Source of the DNA: a virus
Virus record (IMG/VR): IMGVR_UViG_3300043410_000176
Location: 1 to 41,748 of that record
Strand: one strand, 5' to 3'
DNA length: 41,748 nucleotides
Both the position numbers and the translations under genes were made by a program. This document shows, in pieces, positions 1-7,208 of the stretch. Position 1 is the first letter of the stretch; each line of letters opens with the position of its first letter. The notes below the pieces were generated by a model that did no database searches, had not been told where the DNA came from, and saw only the letters and a program-made list of their open reading frames with translations.

Positions 1-1
1 G

Positions 2-220
2 GGGAAGTTTGCCATGTCTGTTGTGGATGTGGCACGCAACCTGAAGGTGAGTCGCCGCAATGCGTGGCGTTACATCAGCAAGCTTGAGGCGGATGGGTTA
101 ATTTATTTACGCTACCGCCAACGGCTCAACTACTACTCTATAAGGAGAGAAAATGAAATTGGAAAAGATGGCAGTGGCACTGCGCAAGATCAACAAGTCG
201 TATGGTTTAGATATGACTGA
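2..220 (+). CDS. Small helix-turn-helix protein, probably 5'-truncated by the window edge
   Basis: The frame is open from the first bases of the window, so the gene may begin upstream; the first internal ATG is at 14 and gives 68 residues. The segment VVDVARNLKVSRRNAWRYIS followed by KLEADGLIYL has the pattern of a winged helix-turn-helix, with recognition helix then wing. This suggests a small DNA-binding regulator of early genes. The last 23 or so codons overlap the next gene in another frame, and the tail there looks unlike a folded domain. The true end could therefore be right, but the extreme C-terminus is probably unimportant. Function is inferred from the fold pattern only; the DNA target is unknown. 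Confidence 0.5.
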   Translation, partial: GKFAMSVVDVARNLKVSRRNAWRYISKLEADGLIYLRYRQRLNYYSIRRENEIGKDGSGTAQDQQVVWFRYD

Positions 221-452
221 CCTGATCATCCTCGACGATGTTGCCCAACGAAAACGCAAGGGTCAGGTAACTATCATGGAGATCGTAGAGACCTCCGAAG
301 CCGCCTCACCCGCAACCGTTCACGCACGAATCAAAAACATGTGTGCAAGCATGGTGCTCAAGAAACAACTTGACGAAACCAACCTGCGTTTGAGGACGCT
401 GGACTTCGGGCCGACCTATCACCAGATGGTCGAGGAAGTGGGGTTGGTATGA
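153..452 (+). CDS. Small winged-helix (MarR-like) protein
   Basis: This 99-residue protein starts at an ATG preceded by AAGGAG at 142-147 with good spacing. The middle reads like a winged helix: a first helix around residues 20-30, then VTIMEIVETSEAASPATVHARI as a helix-turn-helix, and a basic wing with LKKQLDETNLRLRTL. The layout resembles MarR-type winged-helix proteins without the dimerisation arms, and phages often encode such single-domain versions. It overlaps the preceding HTH frame and ends 4 bases into the next gene, so it is translated within one operon. A role in controlling early transcription is inferred, not shown. Confidence 0.6.
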   Translation: MKLEKMAVALRKINKSYGLDMTDLIILDDVAQRKRKGQVTIMEIVETSEAASPATVHARIKNMCASMVLKKQLDETNLRLRTLDFGPTYHQMVEEVGLV

Positions 453-748
453 CCACAAAAAAGATTGCCGAACATGTGAACGCCCCCGTGGACACTGAGC
501 AGGTGCTCAAGGACATGTTCGATCAGGTGACGCAAGAAGTTCAAGACGGCATCGACAACAACTCCGTGGATGTGGCGACCATACTGGATGGTAAGGTCAA
601 CGAGCGCATTGACGCAGTGTTTAAGCATCACTGGAACACGCAGTTGCGTCGATGGGTTGAGAAGCGCATCCAAGAAGAAGTTGCAGATCAAGCCACACTG
701 CTGGGCAAACGCCTTGGCGAGTTGATGGGAAAACGAGGTGAATTATGA
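449..748 (+). CDS. Hypothetical phage protein, mostly helical
   Basis: This is a 99-residue acidic and amphipathic protein whose ATG overlaps the stop of the previous gene (ATGA-type coupling). It is rich in heptad-like stretches (EQVLKDMFDQVTQEVQDGID, VEKRIQEEVADQATLLGKRL), suggesting a helical or coiled-coil fold. I do not recognise a family. Its position between the winged-helix gene and the DNA polymerase places it in the early replication operon. The short distance and overlap with both neighbours support it as a real translated gene. Confidence 0.65.
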   Translation: MTTKKIAEHVNAPVDTEQVLKDMFDQVTQEVQDGIDNNSVDVATILDGKVNERIDAVFKHHWNTQLRRWVEKRIQEEVADQATLLGKRLGELMGKRGEL

Positions 749-1248
749 GCAACCCAAACTTTTCCGCTGGGGTAAACATCTTGTTGGAGCGCATGGAGAC
801 CAACCCCGAAGATTTTGAGATGCACGACTTCAATCATGCCACCATGACCGAGGTGCGTGGCAGGTTCTACGAGTGGGGTTCCAAGTTGAAGCACATCATC
901 ACTGGCAAGAACAAGGCCGAGGTGCTGGCTGACTTCACCGAGTGGCACATGCTGACACGGGAAGAACACAACGCCCTGCTTGACGGGTACAAGGCCATGA
1001 TGCGCAGGAAGATGGACGCAGAAATCCTGACCCGCCTGATGGACACCGAGTATGTGCAACGGCAGAAGGACGCCATTGACGAAATGCGTCATGCACGAAC
1101 AGCGATGTATAACCAAGCGGTGTTGCGTGCCAACCCTGCACAGAACAACGTTGTCTCTGTACAACCCACTGCCACGATCACAACCTCCCAGAGCAACGGC
1201 ACAAGCGGTGGTCTGCTGAATAGCATCGGCCTCGGGGGGCTTTTCTGA
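745..1248 (+). CDS. Hypothetical protein upstream of the DNA polymerase
   Basis: A 167-residue protein whose start overlaps the preceding stop (ATGA at 745-748) and whose TGA directly abuts the ATG of the polymerase at 1249. The body is predicted to be helical and charged. The last 30 residues are a low-complexity Ser/Thr/Gly tail ending GGLLNSIGLGGLF, which is hydrophobic. No catalytic motif is visible. The tight translational coupling to the polymerase suggests joint expression. A polymerase partner is one possibility, but nothing in the sequence demonstrates this. Confidence 0.65.
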   Translation: MSNPNFSAGVNILLERMETNPEDFEMHDFNHATMTEVRGRFYEWGSKLKHIITGKNKAEVLADFTEWHMLTREEHNALLDGYKAMMRRKMDAEILTRLMDTEYVQRQKDAIDEMRHARTAMYNQAVLRANPAQNNVVSVQPTATITTSQSNGTSGGLLNSIGLGGLF

Positions 1249-3090
1249 ATGAACATCATCACAGTTGACTTTGAAACGTACTACTCCAAGACGTTGGGGT
1301 TCAAGTCCCACACGACCGAAGAGTATGTGCGTGACCCCGAGTTCCATGAGATCGGGGTAGGCATTGCGGTGAACGACGATCCAGCACATTGGTTCAGTGG
1401 TAGCCGTGCTGAGATGGCCAAACACCTGAGCCAGTACGATTGGGCAAACTCGTTTGTCCTTGCACACAACACGCAGTTCGATGGTGCCATCCTGTCATGG
1501 CGTTATGGTGTGAAGCCGAAGGGCTGGTTGGACACACTGTGTATGGCACGTGCCATTCACGGCGTGGATGCAGGTGGTTCGCTCAAGGCGTTGGCTGAGA
1601 AGTACCAGATCGGCGTCAAGGGTACAGAGGTTGAAGATGCGCTGGGCCTCCGTCTCTCTGACTTCACTCCAGAACATCTTGCCACGTACGGTAAGTATTG
1701 TTGCAACGACGTCGAGTTGACCCGCACCCTGTTCCATCGGTTCATGTTGCCCGGCGTGGGTGAGGGCTTTCCTGCAAAGGAGTTGAGGGTCATCGACTGC
1801 ACCCTGCGCATGTTCATTGAGCCGACCCTCGTGCTGAACAAGGACATGCTGGTAGCCCATCTGGAGGGTGTGAAGGCCAAGAAGGCCGCACTGCTCGAAG
1901 CGGCGGCAGCAGACAAAGATGTACTCATGTCCAATGACAAGTTTGCAGAACTGCTCATGAGCCTCGGTGTTGAGCCACCCCGCAAGGTGTCGGCAAGGAC
2001 GGGCAAGGATGCGTGGGCATTTGCCAAGACGGATGAGGACTTCAAGAAGTTGGCAGAGCACCCTGACCCAAGGGTTCAGGCCCTCGTTGGTGCGAGACTG
2101 GGAACCAAAACAACTTTGGAAGAGACCCGCACGGAGCGATTCATTTCTATCGCAGAGCGTGGCCCACTGCCTGTGCCTATTAAGTATTACGCCGCCCACA
2201 CGGGTCGTTGGGGTGGTGACGACAAGATCAACCTGCAAAACCTGCCGAGCCGTGGGCAGAACGCTGGCAAGTTGAAGAAGGCGATTGAAGCACCCGAGGG
2301 GTATGTGGTGATCGACTGTGACTCGTCGCAGATCGAGGCACGTACCGTGGCGTGGCTGGCTGGACAAACTGATTTGGTGGAGGCGTTTGAGAATGGCGAG
2401 GACGTTTACAAAATCATGGCATCGGCTATCTACGGCAAGACGGTTGAAGAAATTACGAAGGACGAGAGGTTCGTGGGTAAGACTACGATTCTTGGGGCTG
2501 GCTATGGTATGGGGGCGGCGAAGTTTCAGGCGCAACTCCAGACGTTCGGGGTGAACATCCCGTTGGATGAATGCAAGCGCATCATCGACGTGTACCGAAA
2601 GACGTACGACAAGATACCTGCGCTGTGGAGGCAGGGGCAGACCTGCATCGAAGCCATCCTCACCAACAATGCGGCAACCTATGGTGTAGTGGACGCCGTT
2701 CAGTTTGACCCATCCCGCAAGGGATTCCGTTTGCCAAGTGGGTTGTGGCAGAGGTACGAGGGCTTGCGCAAAGAGGTCGATTCCGAAGGTAAGGGCGAAT
2801 TCTTCTACGCAACCCGCAAAGGGCCGAGCCGTATCTATGGCGGGAAACTGACCGAGAACATCTGTCAAGCCGTTGCCCGTTGTGTCATCGCAGAGCAGAT
2901 GCTCAAGATCAGTAAAAGGTACAAGGTCGTGCTGACTGTGCATGATGCGGTAGCATGTATCGCTCCGGAGGCCGAGGCCCAAGAAGCCCAAGCCTTTGTG
3001 GAAACATGTATGCGTTGGCGTCCCGACTGGGCGCAGACGTTGCCCCTTAACTGTGAATCTGGGGTGGGGAGGTCGTATGGCGACTGCTGA
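1249..3090 (+). CDS. Family A DNA polymerase with 3'-5' exonuclease domain
   Basis: This 613-residue protein replicates phage DNA. The N-terminal DnaQ-like proofreading exonuclease has motif I D7/E9 (DFETY), motif II N74 to D78 (HNTQFD) and motif III Y150/D154 (KYCCND). The polymerase part shows HTGRW with NLQNLPSRG, motif A D358-S-S-Q-I-E363, motif B R407-x3-K411-x7-Y419-G420 and motif C H565-D566. All catalytic carboxylates are therefore present. It lacks a 5'-nuclease domain, and at 613 residues it is shorter than cellular Pol I, as usual for phage family A enzymes. The start is fixed by the upstream stop, which directly precedes the ATG. It sits in the early operon and would work with the primase-helicase at 10671 and the SSB-like protein at 9431. 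Confidence 0.95.
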   Translation: MNIITVDFETYYSKTLGFKSHTTEEYVRDPEFHEIGVGIAVNDDPAHWFSGSRAEMAKHLSQYDWANSFVLAHNTQFDGAILSWRYGVKPKGWLDTLCMARAIHGVDAGGSLKALAEKYQIGVKGTEVEDALGLRLSDFTPEHLATYGKYCCNDVELTRTLFHRFMLPGVGEGFPAKELRVIDCTLRMFIEPTLVLNKDMLVAHLEGVKAKKAALLEAAAADKDVLMSNDKFAELLMSLGVEPPRKVSARTGKDAWAFAKTDEDFKKLAEHPDPRVQALVGARLGTKTTLEETRTERFISIAERGPLPVPIKYYAAHTGRWGGDDKINLQNLPSRGQNAGKLKKAIEAPEGYVVIDCDSSQIEARTVAWLAGQTDLVEAFENGEDVYKIMASAIYGKTVEEITKDERFVGKTTILGAGYGMGAAKFQAQLQTFGVNIPLDECKRIIDVYRKTYDKIPALWRQGQTCIEAILTNNAATYGVVDAVQFDPSRKGFRLPSGLWQRYEGLRKEVDSEGKGEFFYATRKGPSRIYGGKLTENICQAVARCVIAEQMLKISKRYKVVLTVHDAVACIAPEAEAQEAQAFVETCMRWRPDWAQTLPLNCESGVGRSYGDC

Positions 3091-3433
3091 GTCCTTCAGC
3101 GACTACACATACAGAATGGGTTGGGACGAACGGGACAGGTACCTGAAAGAGTTGGCCAAGTGGAAGCACGAGGGGATGACCTACGAAAAGATGGCGTCCA
3201 TCCTTGGCGGGTACGCCGCTTCGTCTGTTGCAAAACAAGTCAAGCCGTATCTTGAGGATTACAAACGACTGCTCGACCGCAACTTTGCCAAGTTGGAGGA
3301 GAGCCTGAGCAGGAACGACCCCGACTATGATTACATCACGGACAAACGAACCGTGCTACAAGAAATGTGTGCCCTGCACATGGGAGGTGAGGAGATCAAA
3401 ATGACCTTGAACCAATTGATGAACTTGGAGTAA
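3077..3433 (+). CDS. Hypothetical phage protein with HTH-like segment
   Basis: I place the start at the ATG at 3077 because it follows a GGGGAGG site at 3066-3072 and yields 118 residues. The upstream in-frame extension lies wholly inside the polymerase gene in another frame and looks like noise. The protein is charged and helical. WKHEGMTYEKMASILGGYAASSVAKQVKPYL resembles a helix-turn-helix of the kind used to choose or read DNA, but the match is only by eye. It overlaps the polymerase end by 14 bases, so translation is coupled. Function unknown. Confidence 0.65.
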   Translation: MATAESFSDYTYRMGWDERDRYLKELAKWKHEGMTYEKMASILGGYAASSVAKQVKPYLEDYKRLLDRNFAKLEESLSRNDPDYDYITDKRTVLQEMCALHMGGEEIKMTLNQLMNLE

Positions 3434-3437
3434 CACT

Positions 3438-3641
3438 GTGAGTGAGATTGTTGATTACGCATACCCCTGCATGAAGGCTGAACGTGCACTGAAAGATGCC
3501 CACAATGCGGTGCTGGAAAAGAACTTGGACGATGCGATTGAACAAACGATGGAAGCCTTGGCGCAGACGAGGCTGATGCTGGTATCCCTAAAACACATGA
3601 AGGAGAGTGCAGATGAAATGGCTAAGAAGCAGGATTCTTAA
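3438..3641 (+). CDS. Small hypothetical helical protein
   Basis: This 67-residue protein starts with GTG at 3438, four bases after the previous stop. The sequence is almost entirely helical (EKNLDDAIEQTMEALAQTRL and so on), with one Cys near the N-terminus. No domain is recognised. The C-terminus overlaps the start of the next gene and carries that gene's ribosome binding site. Placement in the operon is the main support that it is real. Confidence 0.55.
   Translation: MSEIVDYAYPCMKAERALKDAHNAVLEKNLDDAIEQTMEALAQTRLMLVSLKHMKESADEMAKKQDS
3601..3605 (+). promoter_or_regulatory. Ribosome binding site that decides the start at 3613
   Basis: AGGAG lies 7 bases before the ATG at 3613 but only one base before the in-frame GTG at 3607. 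The spacing favours 3613 as the real start of the next gene, removing two residues from the longest frame. The site is inside the coding sequence of the preceding gene. Confidence 0.6.
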
Positions 3642-3885
3642 TTGGTTGAACAACACGGAAAAGCTCACGCTGGCCGCACCAGAGGTGTCGAGTGAAGAGC
3701 CAAACAACTTCAACCTAACCGTGATGAACGCCATCAACGGCAAGGTCATTCAGATCAGGACGTACCACCCACAACAGCGTGGGCCGGATTGGAAGACCGA
3801 GTATTACGTCGTGCCGGAAGGCGAACGCCTGACGGATGCAGTAACCATTTTGTTGATGGCGAAGAACCTTGAGAAAGCGCAGTAA
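3613..3885 (+). CDS. Small hypothetical protein
   Basis: With the start at 3613 the protein has 90 residues, opening with a basic segment (MKWLRSRILNW) followed by an Asn/Glu-rich linker. The second half, NLTVMNAINGKVIQIRTYHP then TEYYVVPEGERL, reads like alternating beta strands ending in a helix. I do not recognise the family. The gene at 6373, further along the operon, has a comparable pattern near its end (a YPVA/VVPEG-type strand, then a helix of LILEAEKMVEII type), so the two could be distant relatives; this is a weak visual resemblance. It overlaps both neighbours slightly, as expected in this block. Confidence 0.6.
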   Translation: MKWLRSRILNWLNNTEKLTLAAPEVSSEEPNNFNLTVMNAINGKVIQIRTYHPQQRGPDWKTEYYVVPEGERLTDAVTILLMAKNLEKAQ

Positions 3886-4345
3886 GTACCGATCCAAGGG
3901 CGTCATCCTTGACCCCATCGGTTACATGTTGGAGAGCCTAACCCCAGTGGCAAAGCACTCCGACTTCTTGGTCAACTTGAAGATCAGGAATCACATGTCG
4001 ATGCAAGCGTTGACCCAAGGCCGTGCCACTCGTGCAGAAATGGACGACATCATTGCCATGGGTAACGCCGTCGAAGCCTTGTACCGGCTGGGGTTTGGGA
4101 AGGACTATGAAGAAGTTGTGAGAAAAGGTCTGGACGCCATACTGAATGTGGCCAGACGTGGCGTTGAGAAAGGGGAACGGTTCATCTTGACCGCACCCGA
4201 GATGAACGCCCTCAACGAACTGATGGAGTTGCATGACGAGCAGATGGAGGTCATCACCGTCAAGGACATGGAGAATGCGATGAAACTGATGGAGAAAGAG
4301 TATCGGTCACGCAAGATGACCCCGATCATAAGGACAAAACCATGA
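3869..4345 (+). CDS. Conserved phage protein of unknown function (starts KRSKYRSKG)
   Basis: The start is a TTG at 3869, inside the end of the previous gene, and no ATG exists near the N-terminus. The product is 158 residues. The opening RKRSKYRSKGVILDP and the core NHMSMQALTQGRATRAEMDD and NAVEALYRLGFGKDYE match what I remember of a conserved hypothetical family common in phages and prophages of Burkholderiales. It is helical throughout, with no catalytic motif that I can name. It ends with ATGA overlap to the next gene. Function unknown; it is part of the early accessory set. Confidence 0.75.
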   Translation: MRKRSKYRSKGVILDPIGYMLESLTPVAKHSDFLVNLKIRNHMSMQALTQGRATRAEMDDIIAMGNAVEALYRLGFGKDYEEVVRKGLDAILNVARRGVEKGERFILTAPEMNALNELMELHDEQMEVITVKDMENAMKLMEKEYRSRKMTPIIRTKP

Positions 4346-4614
4346 TTGCAGATACCGCATGCGCTGAACGTGGGTGTGCCTGTCACGACCCAAGGGTCGA
4401 TGGGCCGGGTATCGAGATGGTTCCAAAAACAGCAGTAGAACAGGAGCGAGAGAGATGTGCACAACTGGTGGAGAATTTGATCAAACGCAACGAGGGCACC
4501 CCCTTGGTGCGGGAAAAACTAAAAGGGTTACTCGCAAAAATAAGGAAGCCCAAATCGACTGGCAGACGTGGTGGCCGTTCACCCGAGCAACTGGAACTGC
4601 CCTTCAACAACTGA
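4342..4614 (+). CDS. Small hypothetical protein with Cys-rich start
   Basis: A 90-residue protein starting at the ATG of an ATGA overlap. The N-terminus has three cysteines in CAERGCAC, then a helical charged segment (EQERERCAQLVENLIKR) and a basic tail. A competing frame from 4374 covers the same DNA, but it is less protein-like and lacks a clear binding site. The ERERCAQL pattern is common in short phage proteins of unknown role. A metal site from the N-terminal cysteines is possible but not supported by any known spacing. Confidence 0.55.
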   Translation: MIADTACAERGCACHDPRVDGPGIEMVPKTAVEQERERCAQLVENLIKRNEGTPLVREKLKGLLAKIRKPKSTGRRGGRSPEQLELPFNN

Positions 4615-4666
4615 ACCACAAACAACCCAAGACAAACCCTCTTGCGGGGGTACCGGAGGCGTTACT

Positions 4667-4840
4667 ATGAACACCGAGAAAGATGAAGCCAAACCACGTC
4701 GCATGGACGACGATGACACGATGGTCTACCGCAACGAGTTGCTTGAAGAAGTGGCCGTGCGCATCGAGAAGTTTGCCCAACCTTTTGGGGCTGACACGGT
4801 GGCAAGTTTTGCGGCACTGGTGCGGGGGATGAAACGATGA
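4667..4840 (+). CDS. Very small acidic/helical protein
   Basis: The likely start is the ATG at 4667, preceded by GGAGG at 4655-4659 with 7 bases of spacing. It gives 57 residues. The frame extends upstream to 4568, but that part overlaps the previous gene and is low quality. The N-terminus is charged (KDEAKPRRMDDDD), followed by one long amphipathic helix ending ALVRGMKR. No function can be assigned. It ends with ATGA overlap to the next small gene. Confidence 0.55.
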   Translation: MNTEKDEAKPRRMDDDDTMVYRNELLEEVAVRIEKFAQPFGADTVASFAALVRGMKR

Positions 4841-5004
4841 AACTATATGAAGTGCCCCGCAACTCACGCATCGTGACTGAGGGTGGGAAAGAATTGAACT
4901 TTTCGCACGTCGATGGAATGTACTCGTACTGCACCGACGACGATGGAAATGTTGTGCACCTCGCCGCATGGGCAGAGGTGGAGGTGAAGGAGAAGAACAG
5001 TTGA
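4837..5004 (+). CDS. Small conserved phage protein, 55 residues
   Basis: This frame starts at ATG 4837 in an ATGA overlap and ends TGA at 5004, encoding 55 residues. It reads MKLYEVPRNSRIV, then ELNFSHVDGMYSYC and DDDGNVVHLAAWAEVEV. The alternating strand pattern and the HVDGMYSYC...GNVVHL core match what I recall of a recurrent small phage protein of unknown function. It is probably a compact beta barrel. It is shorter than the usual open-frame cutoff but has coupling on both sides. Its end carries the binding site for the next gene. Confidence 0.65.
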   Translation: MKLYEVPRNSRIVTEGGKELNFSHVDGMYSYCTDDDGNVVHLAAWAEVEVKEKNS

Positions 5005-5297
5005 ATAAGCCCAACATGCCTGACATAAGGGTGTTGTTGCGTGAATCCTTGTATGGAATGACGGTGACGGAACTGCACAACAAACTGCCACAAGTCACAC
5101 CTAAATCAATCAGGAAAGCACTGGACAAGATGCCTGACGCATACATCGACCGGTGGAGAGACCCGATCAGAGGTCAATACCAAGCGGTGTGGTGCGTGGT
5201 CACGCCCCCTGCCCATTGCCCGTACCCAACCGAGAGGTTTAACAAACAACCCACCCCCATCAAAACGAGGTGGGTCAACATAGGAGCAAACACATGA
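5001..5297 (+). CDS. Small winged-helix-like protein
   Basis: The best start is TTG at 5001, in a TTGA overlap with the preceding stop and 8 bases after AAGGAG at 4987-4992; the longer frame from 4968 begins in low-complexity Gly/Glu sequence. The protein has 98 residues. LLRESLYGMTVTELHNKLPQVTPKSIRKALDKM looks like a helix-turn-helix, and RWRDPIRGQYQAVWCVV like the wing strands. This would be a third small DNA-binding candidate in the early block. The Pro-rich C-terminus is probably disordered. Confidence 0.6.
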   Translation: MNKPNMPDIRVLLRESLYGMTVTELHNKLPQVTPKSIRKALDKMPDAYIDRWRDPIRGQYQAVWCVVTPPAHCPYPTERFNKQPTPIKTRWVNIGANT

Positions 5298-5500
5298 ACG
5301 ATCCAGTGAACCACCCCAAGCATTACACCGAGCACCCCAGCGGTATCGAGTGCATCCAGATCACCGAGCACATGGGCTTTTGCCTTGGCAATGCCGTGAA
5401 ATACATTTGGCGTGCCGACCTCAAAAACGATGCCATTGAAGACCTGCGTAAAGCCCGTTGGTACATCGACCGTGAAATTGAAAAGAGAATGAAATCATGA
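5294..5500 (+). CDS. DUF3310 family protein
   Basis: The start at 5294 follows AGGAG at 5282-5286 with 7 bases of spacing and gives 68 residues. NHPKHYTEHPSGIECIQI, then LGNAVKYIWRADLKNDAIEDLRKARWYI, is the characteristic DUF3310 sequence, a small domain widespread in tailed phages. The family is sometimes linked to nucleotide metabolism, but its activity is not established. The start overlaps the end of the preceding gene by 4 bases, and the end overlaps the next by ATGA. Confidence 0.85.
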   Translation: MNDPVNHPKHYTEHPSGIECIQITEHMGFCLGNAVKYIWRADLKNDAIEDLRKARWYIDREIEKRMKS

Positions 5501-5709
5501 CTGAGCACGACACCAACATGCGTGACCTTGCCGCCATGTTCTCTCTGTGTGGATTGATCATGCGTGGCGAGAAGGGTGAGCATTTGATGGACATAGCGTA
5601 CGATTACGCTGACGACTTCATGGAGACCCGTGCCAGCCGCATGGAGAACCCCGACCAAGGCATCGCCGCAATCAAACCCAAGAGGAAGTATGAGCGCAAA
5701 TCCGCCTAA
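5497..5709 (+). CDS. Small hypothetical protein
   Basis: A 70-residue protein with ATGA coupling to DUF3310. The first two thirds form acidic helices (HLMDIAYDYADDFMETRAS), and the tail is basic (KPKRKYERKSA). The start of the nuclease gene lies inside its last 20 bases, so the two are probably co-translated. No family is recognised. Confidence 0.6.
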   Translation: MTEHDTNMRDLAAMFSLCGLIMRGEKGEHLMDIAYDYADDFMETRASRMENPDQGIAAIKPKRKYERKSA

Positions 5710-6376
5710 GTACGCATGGTCGTACTCATCCATCAACCTGTTCAAACAGTGCCCCCAGAAGTATTACCGCCTTCGGGTCAAGAAGGACATTGTTGAGCCA
5801 GAGTCCGACGCCATGCGCTACGGCACTGAGGTGCACAAAGCCGCCGAAGATTACATCAAAGACGGCACACCCATCCCGCCCCAGTTTGCGTTCATGCAGA
5901 AATCTCTCGACACCTTGAAAGCCAAGGAAGGGGAGAAGTTGTGCGAGTATCGAATGGGACTGACCCGCAATCTGGAGCCATGTGACTTCTTTGCCAAAGA
6001 TGTTTGGTTCCGTGGCGTGGCCGACCTGATCGTCCTCCAAGGCGACCGTGCATGGGTGGTGGATTACAAGACAGGCAAGTCTGCCAAGTACGCCGACACC
6101 AAGCAGTTGGAGTTGATGGCACTTGCCATCTTCAAACACTTCCCGCAGATCAAGAAGGTCAAGACTGGTCTGCTGTTCGTGATTGCCCAAGACTTCGTGA
6201 AGGCCGACTTCACCCAGCACGAGGAAGGCGTCATGTGGAGGCCATGGCTGGACGAGACGCACCGATTGGAGAAAGCCTACGAGACCGACGTCTGGAACCC
6301 CAGACCCAACTTCAGTTGCAAGGCGTGGTGCCCGGTGAGTGACTGTGCCCACAACGGTAAAGGAGAGTACCGATGA
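5690..6376 (+). CDS. PD-(D/E)XK nuclease, RecB/Cas4-like
   Basis: The start at 5690 (after AGAGGAAG) gives 228 residues; the extension to 5630 belongs to the overlapping gene. The RecB-like nuclease motifs are clear: H49 in YGTEVHKAAE, D112 in GVADLIV, D125 and K127 in VVDYKTG, and Q139 in the following helix. The N-terminal FKQCPQKYY (C21) and the C-terminal trio C210-x3-C214-x4-C219 place four cysteines where Cas4 and AddB enzymes hold a 4Fe-4S cluster. Whether the cluster is really there is inference. It probably acts as a DNA exonuclease in recombination or end processing, next to replication genes. It ends in ATGA coupling. Confidence 0.88.
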   Translation: MSANPPKYAWSYSSINLFKQCPQKYYRLRVKKDIVEPESDAMRYGTEVHKAAEDYIKDGTPIPPQFAFMQKSLDTLKAKEGEKLCEYRMGLTRNLEPCDFFAKDVWFRGVADLIVLQGDRAWVVDYKTGKSAKYADTKQLELMALAIFKHFPQIKKVKTGLLFVIAQDFVKADFTQHEEGVMWRPWLDETHRLEKAYETDVWNPRPNFSCKAWCPVSDCAHNGKGEYR

Positions 6377-6705
6377 GCAAAGTAGACGTGACGTTGAGCG
6401 ACAGTGGCGAAGAAGCAGGTGTCTTCCATGACCTCCGGTACACCAACGAGTGTGACGGTGGCAACAGCAGTGCCTCCATGTTTGAAATCCAGAACGTGTC
6501 TGGAAACGAATTGTTTATTGAGGTTTGCGTGACTGAGCAAGACCAGCAGGGTAAATGGAAACGAAATTGGTACCCCGTAGCCCAAGGGCAGGGGGTCGAT
6601 GGAGTGCGCATCCACATCACTGGCGGCATTGAAAATGGCGAGTTCCTCCGGATGTTACAACTCATTCTGGAGGCCGAAAAAATGGTGGAAATCATCAAAC
6701 CTTGA
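6373..6705 (+). CDS. Hypothetical early protein, 110 residues
   Basis: This protein starts in an ATGA overlap with the nuclease. It appears mixed alpha/beta: strands in SMFEIQNVSGNELFIEVCVTE and NWYPVAQ, and a C-terminal helix LRMLQLILEAEKMVEII. No catalytic motif is seen. The order of strands followed by a terminal helix loosely resembles the protein at 3613. Function unknown. Confidence 0.65.
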   Translation: MSKVDVTLSDSGEEAGVFHDLRYTNECDGGNSSASMFEIQNVSGNELFIEVCVTEQDQQGKWKRNWYPVAQGQGVDGVRIHITGGIENGEFLRMLQLILEAEKMVEIIKP

Positions 6706-6712
6706 GGTGCCT

Positions 6713-6934
6713 ATGCCCAAAGCACGAGTGCATGATGTGGTGGTTTTTGGCGAGTCACTTGACCCTAAGTACAAAGTAATCGCCAAGTCCTACTACGTGC
6801 CCAAAAAGGAAAAAGCCCACAGGTTGTTTGAGAAAGAGTTCCCCGAAAACCCAGTGGTCAAAGTCCTTGATTTGGGTATCATTGAGGTTGACTTCAGTCA
6901 GGAGAAATACGATGCCTTATACAAAGACGCCTAG
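6713..6934 (+). CDS. Small hypothetical protein
   Basis: The start at 6713 follows GAGGTG just after the previous stop and gives 73 residues; the longer frame from 6599 overlaps the previous gene. The protein is basic at the front (MPKARVHDVVVFG), with KYKVIAKSYYVPKKEKAHRLFEKEFP in the middle and a predicted strand-helix end. I do not recognise a family. The next gene begins inside its last 23 bases. Confidence 0.55.
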   Translation: MPKARVHDVVVFGESLDPKYKVIAKSYYVPKKEKAHRLFEKEFPENPVVKVLDLGIIEVDFSQEKYDALYKDA

Positions 6935-7208
6935 ACCGTACAAAAAAGAGTACGAGCAGTATCAGGGTACGCCTGAACAGATCAAGAAACGAGCCATGCG
7001 CAATGCCGCCCGTGCCAAACTGATGAAGGCTGGTAAGGTGCACAAAGGGGACGGCAAGGACGTTGCCCACGTCAAGGCGCTGGACAAGGGTGGCACCAAC
7101 GGGGACGGCGTGAAAGTGCAGAGTAAAACTGCCAACCGGTCGTTCCGTCGGGACAGTAAGGGAAACCTCGTATCCGAAGTCAGCAAAAAAGAACGCAAAC
7201 GGGGTTGA
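6912..7208 (+). CDS. Small HNH-like protein
   Basis: The start at 6912 follows AGGAG at 6900-6904 with 7 bases of spacing and gives 98 residues. After a basic N-terminus, the core KDVAHVKALDKGGTNGDGVKVQSKTANRSFRR follows the HNH plan: a His in a D-x-x-H turn, a Lys-Gly-Gly-x-Asn loop and a late Asn-Arg. Similar short phage proteins read VDHxxPLSKGG...N..NRS. It may be a minimal HNH nuclease or an inactive DNA-binding relative, since the usual DH pair is AH here. The stop codon TGA is part of a promoter -35 box. Confidence 0.65.
   Translation: MPYTKTPRPYKKEYEQYQGTPEQIKKRAMRNAARAKLMKAGKVHKGDGKDVAHVKALDKGGTNGDGVKVQSKTANRSFRRDSKGNLVSEVSKKERKRG

Noticed and set aside
688-1467. 259-residue minus-strand frame over the early genes
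   Set aside because: It crosses the boundary of two well-supported plus-strand genes and has no start signal or protein-like motif.
1495-2991. 498-residue open frame on the minus strand opposite the DNA polymerase
   Set aside because: It mirrors the codon bias of the polymerase, has no ribosome binding site or recognisable motif, and lies opposite a gene with all catalytic residues intact.
4374-4670. 98-residue plus-strand frame competing with the gene at 4342
   Set aside because: No good ribosome site and a less natural composition; the 4342 frame has ATGA coupling to the gene before.
5690-6376. Cas4 as evidence for a CRISPR system
   Set aside because: Phages often carry free-standing RecB/Cas4-like nucleases, and no other cas gene or array is present.
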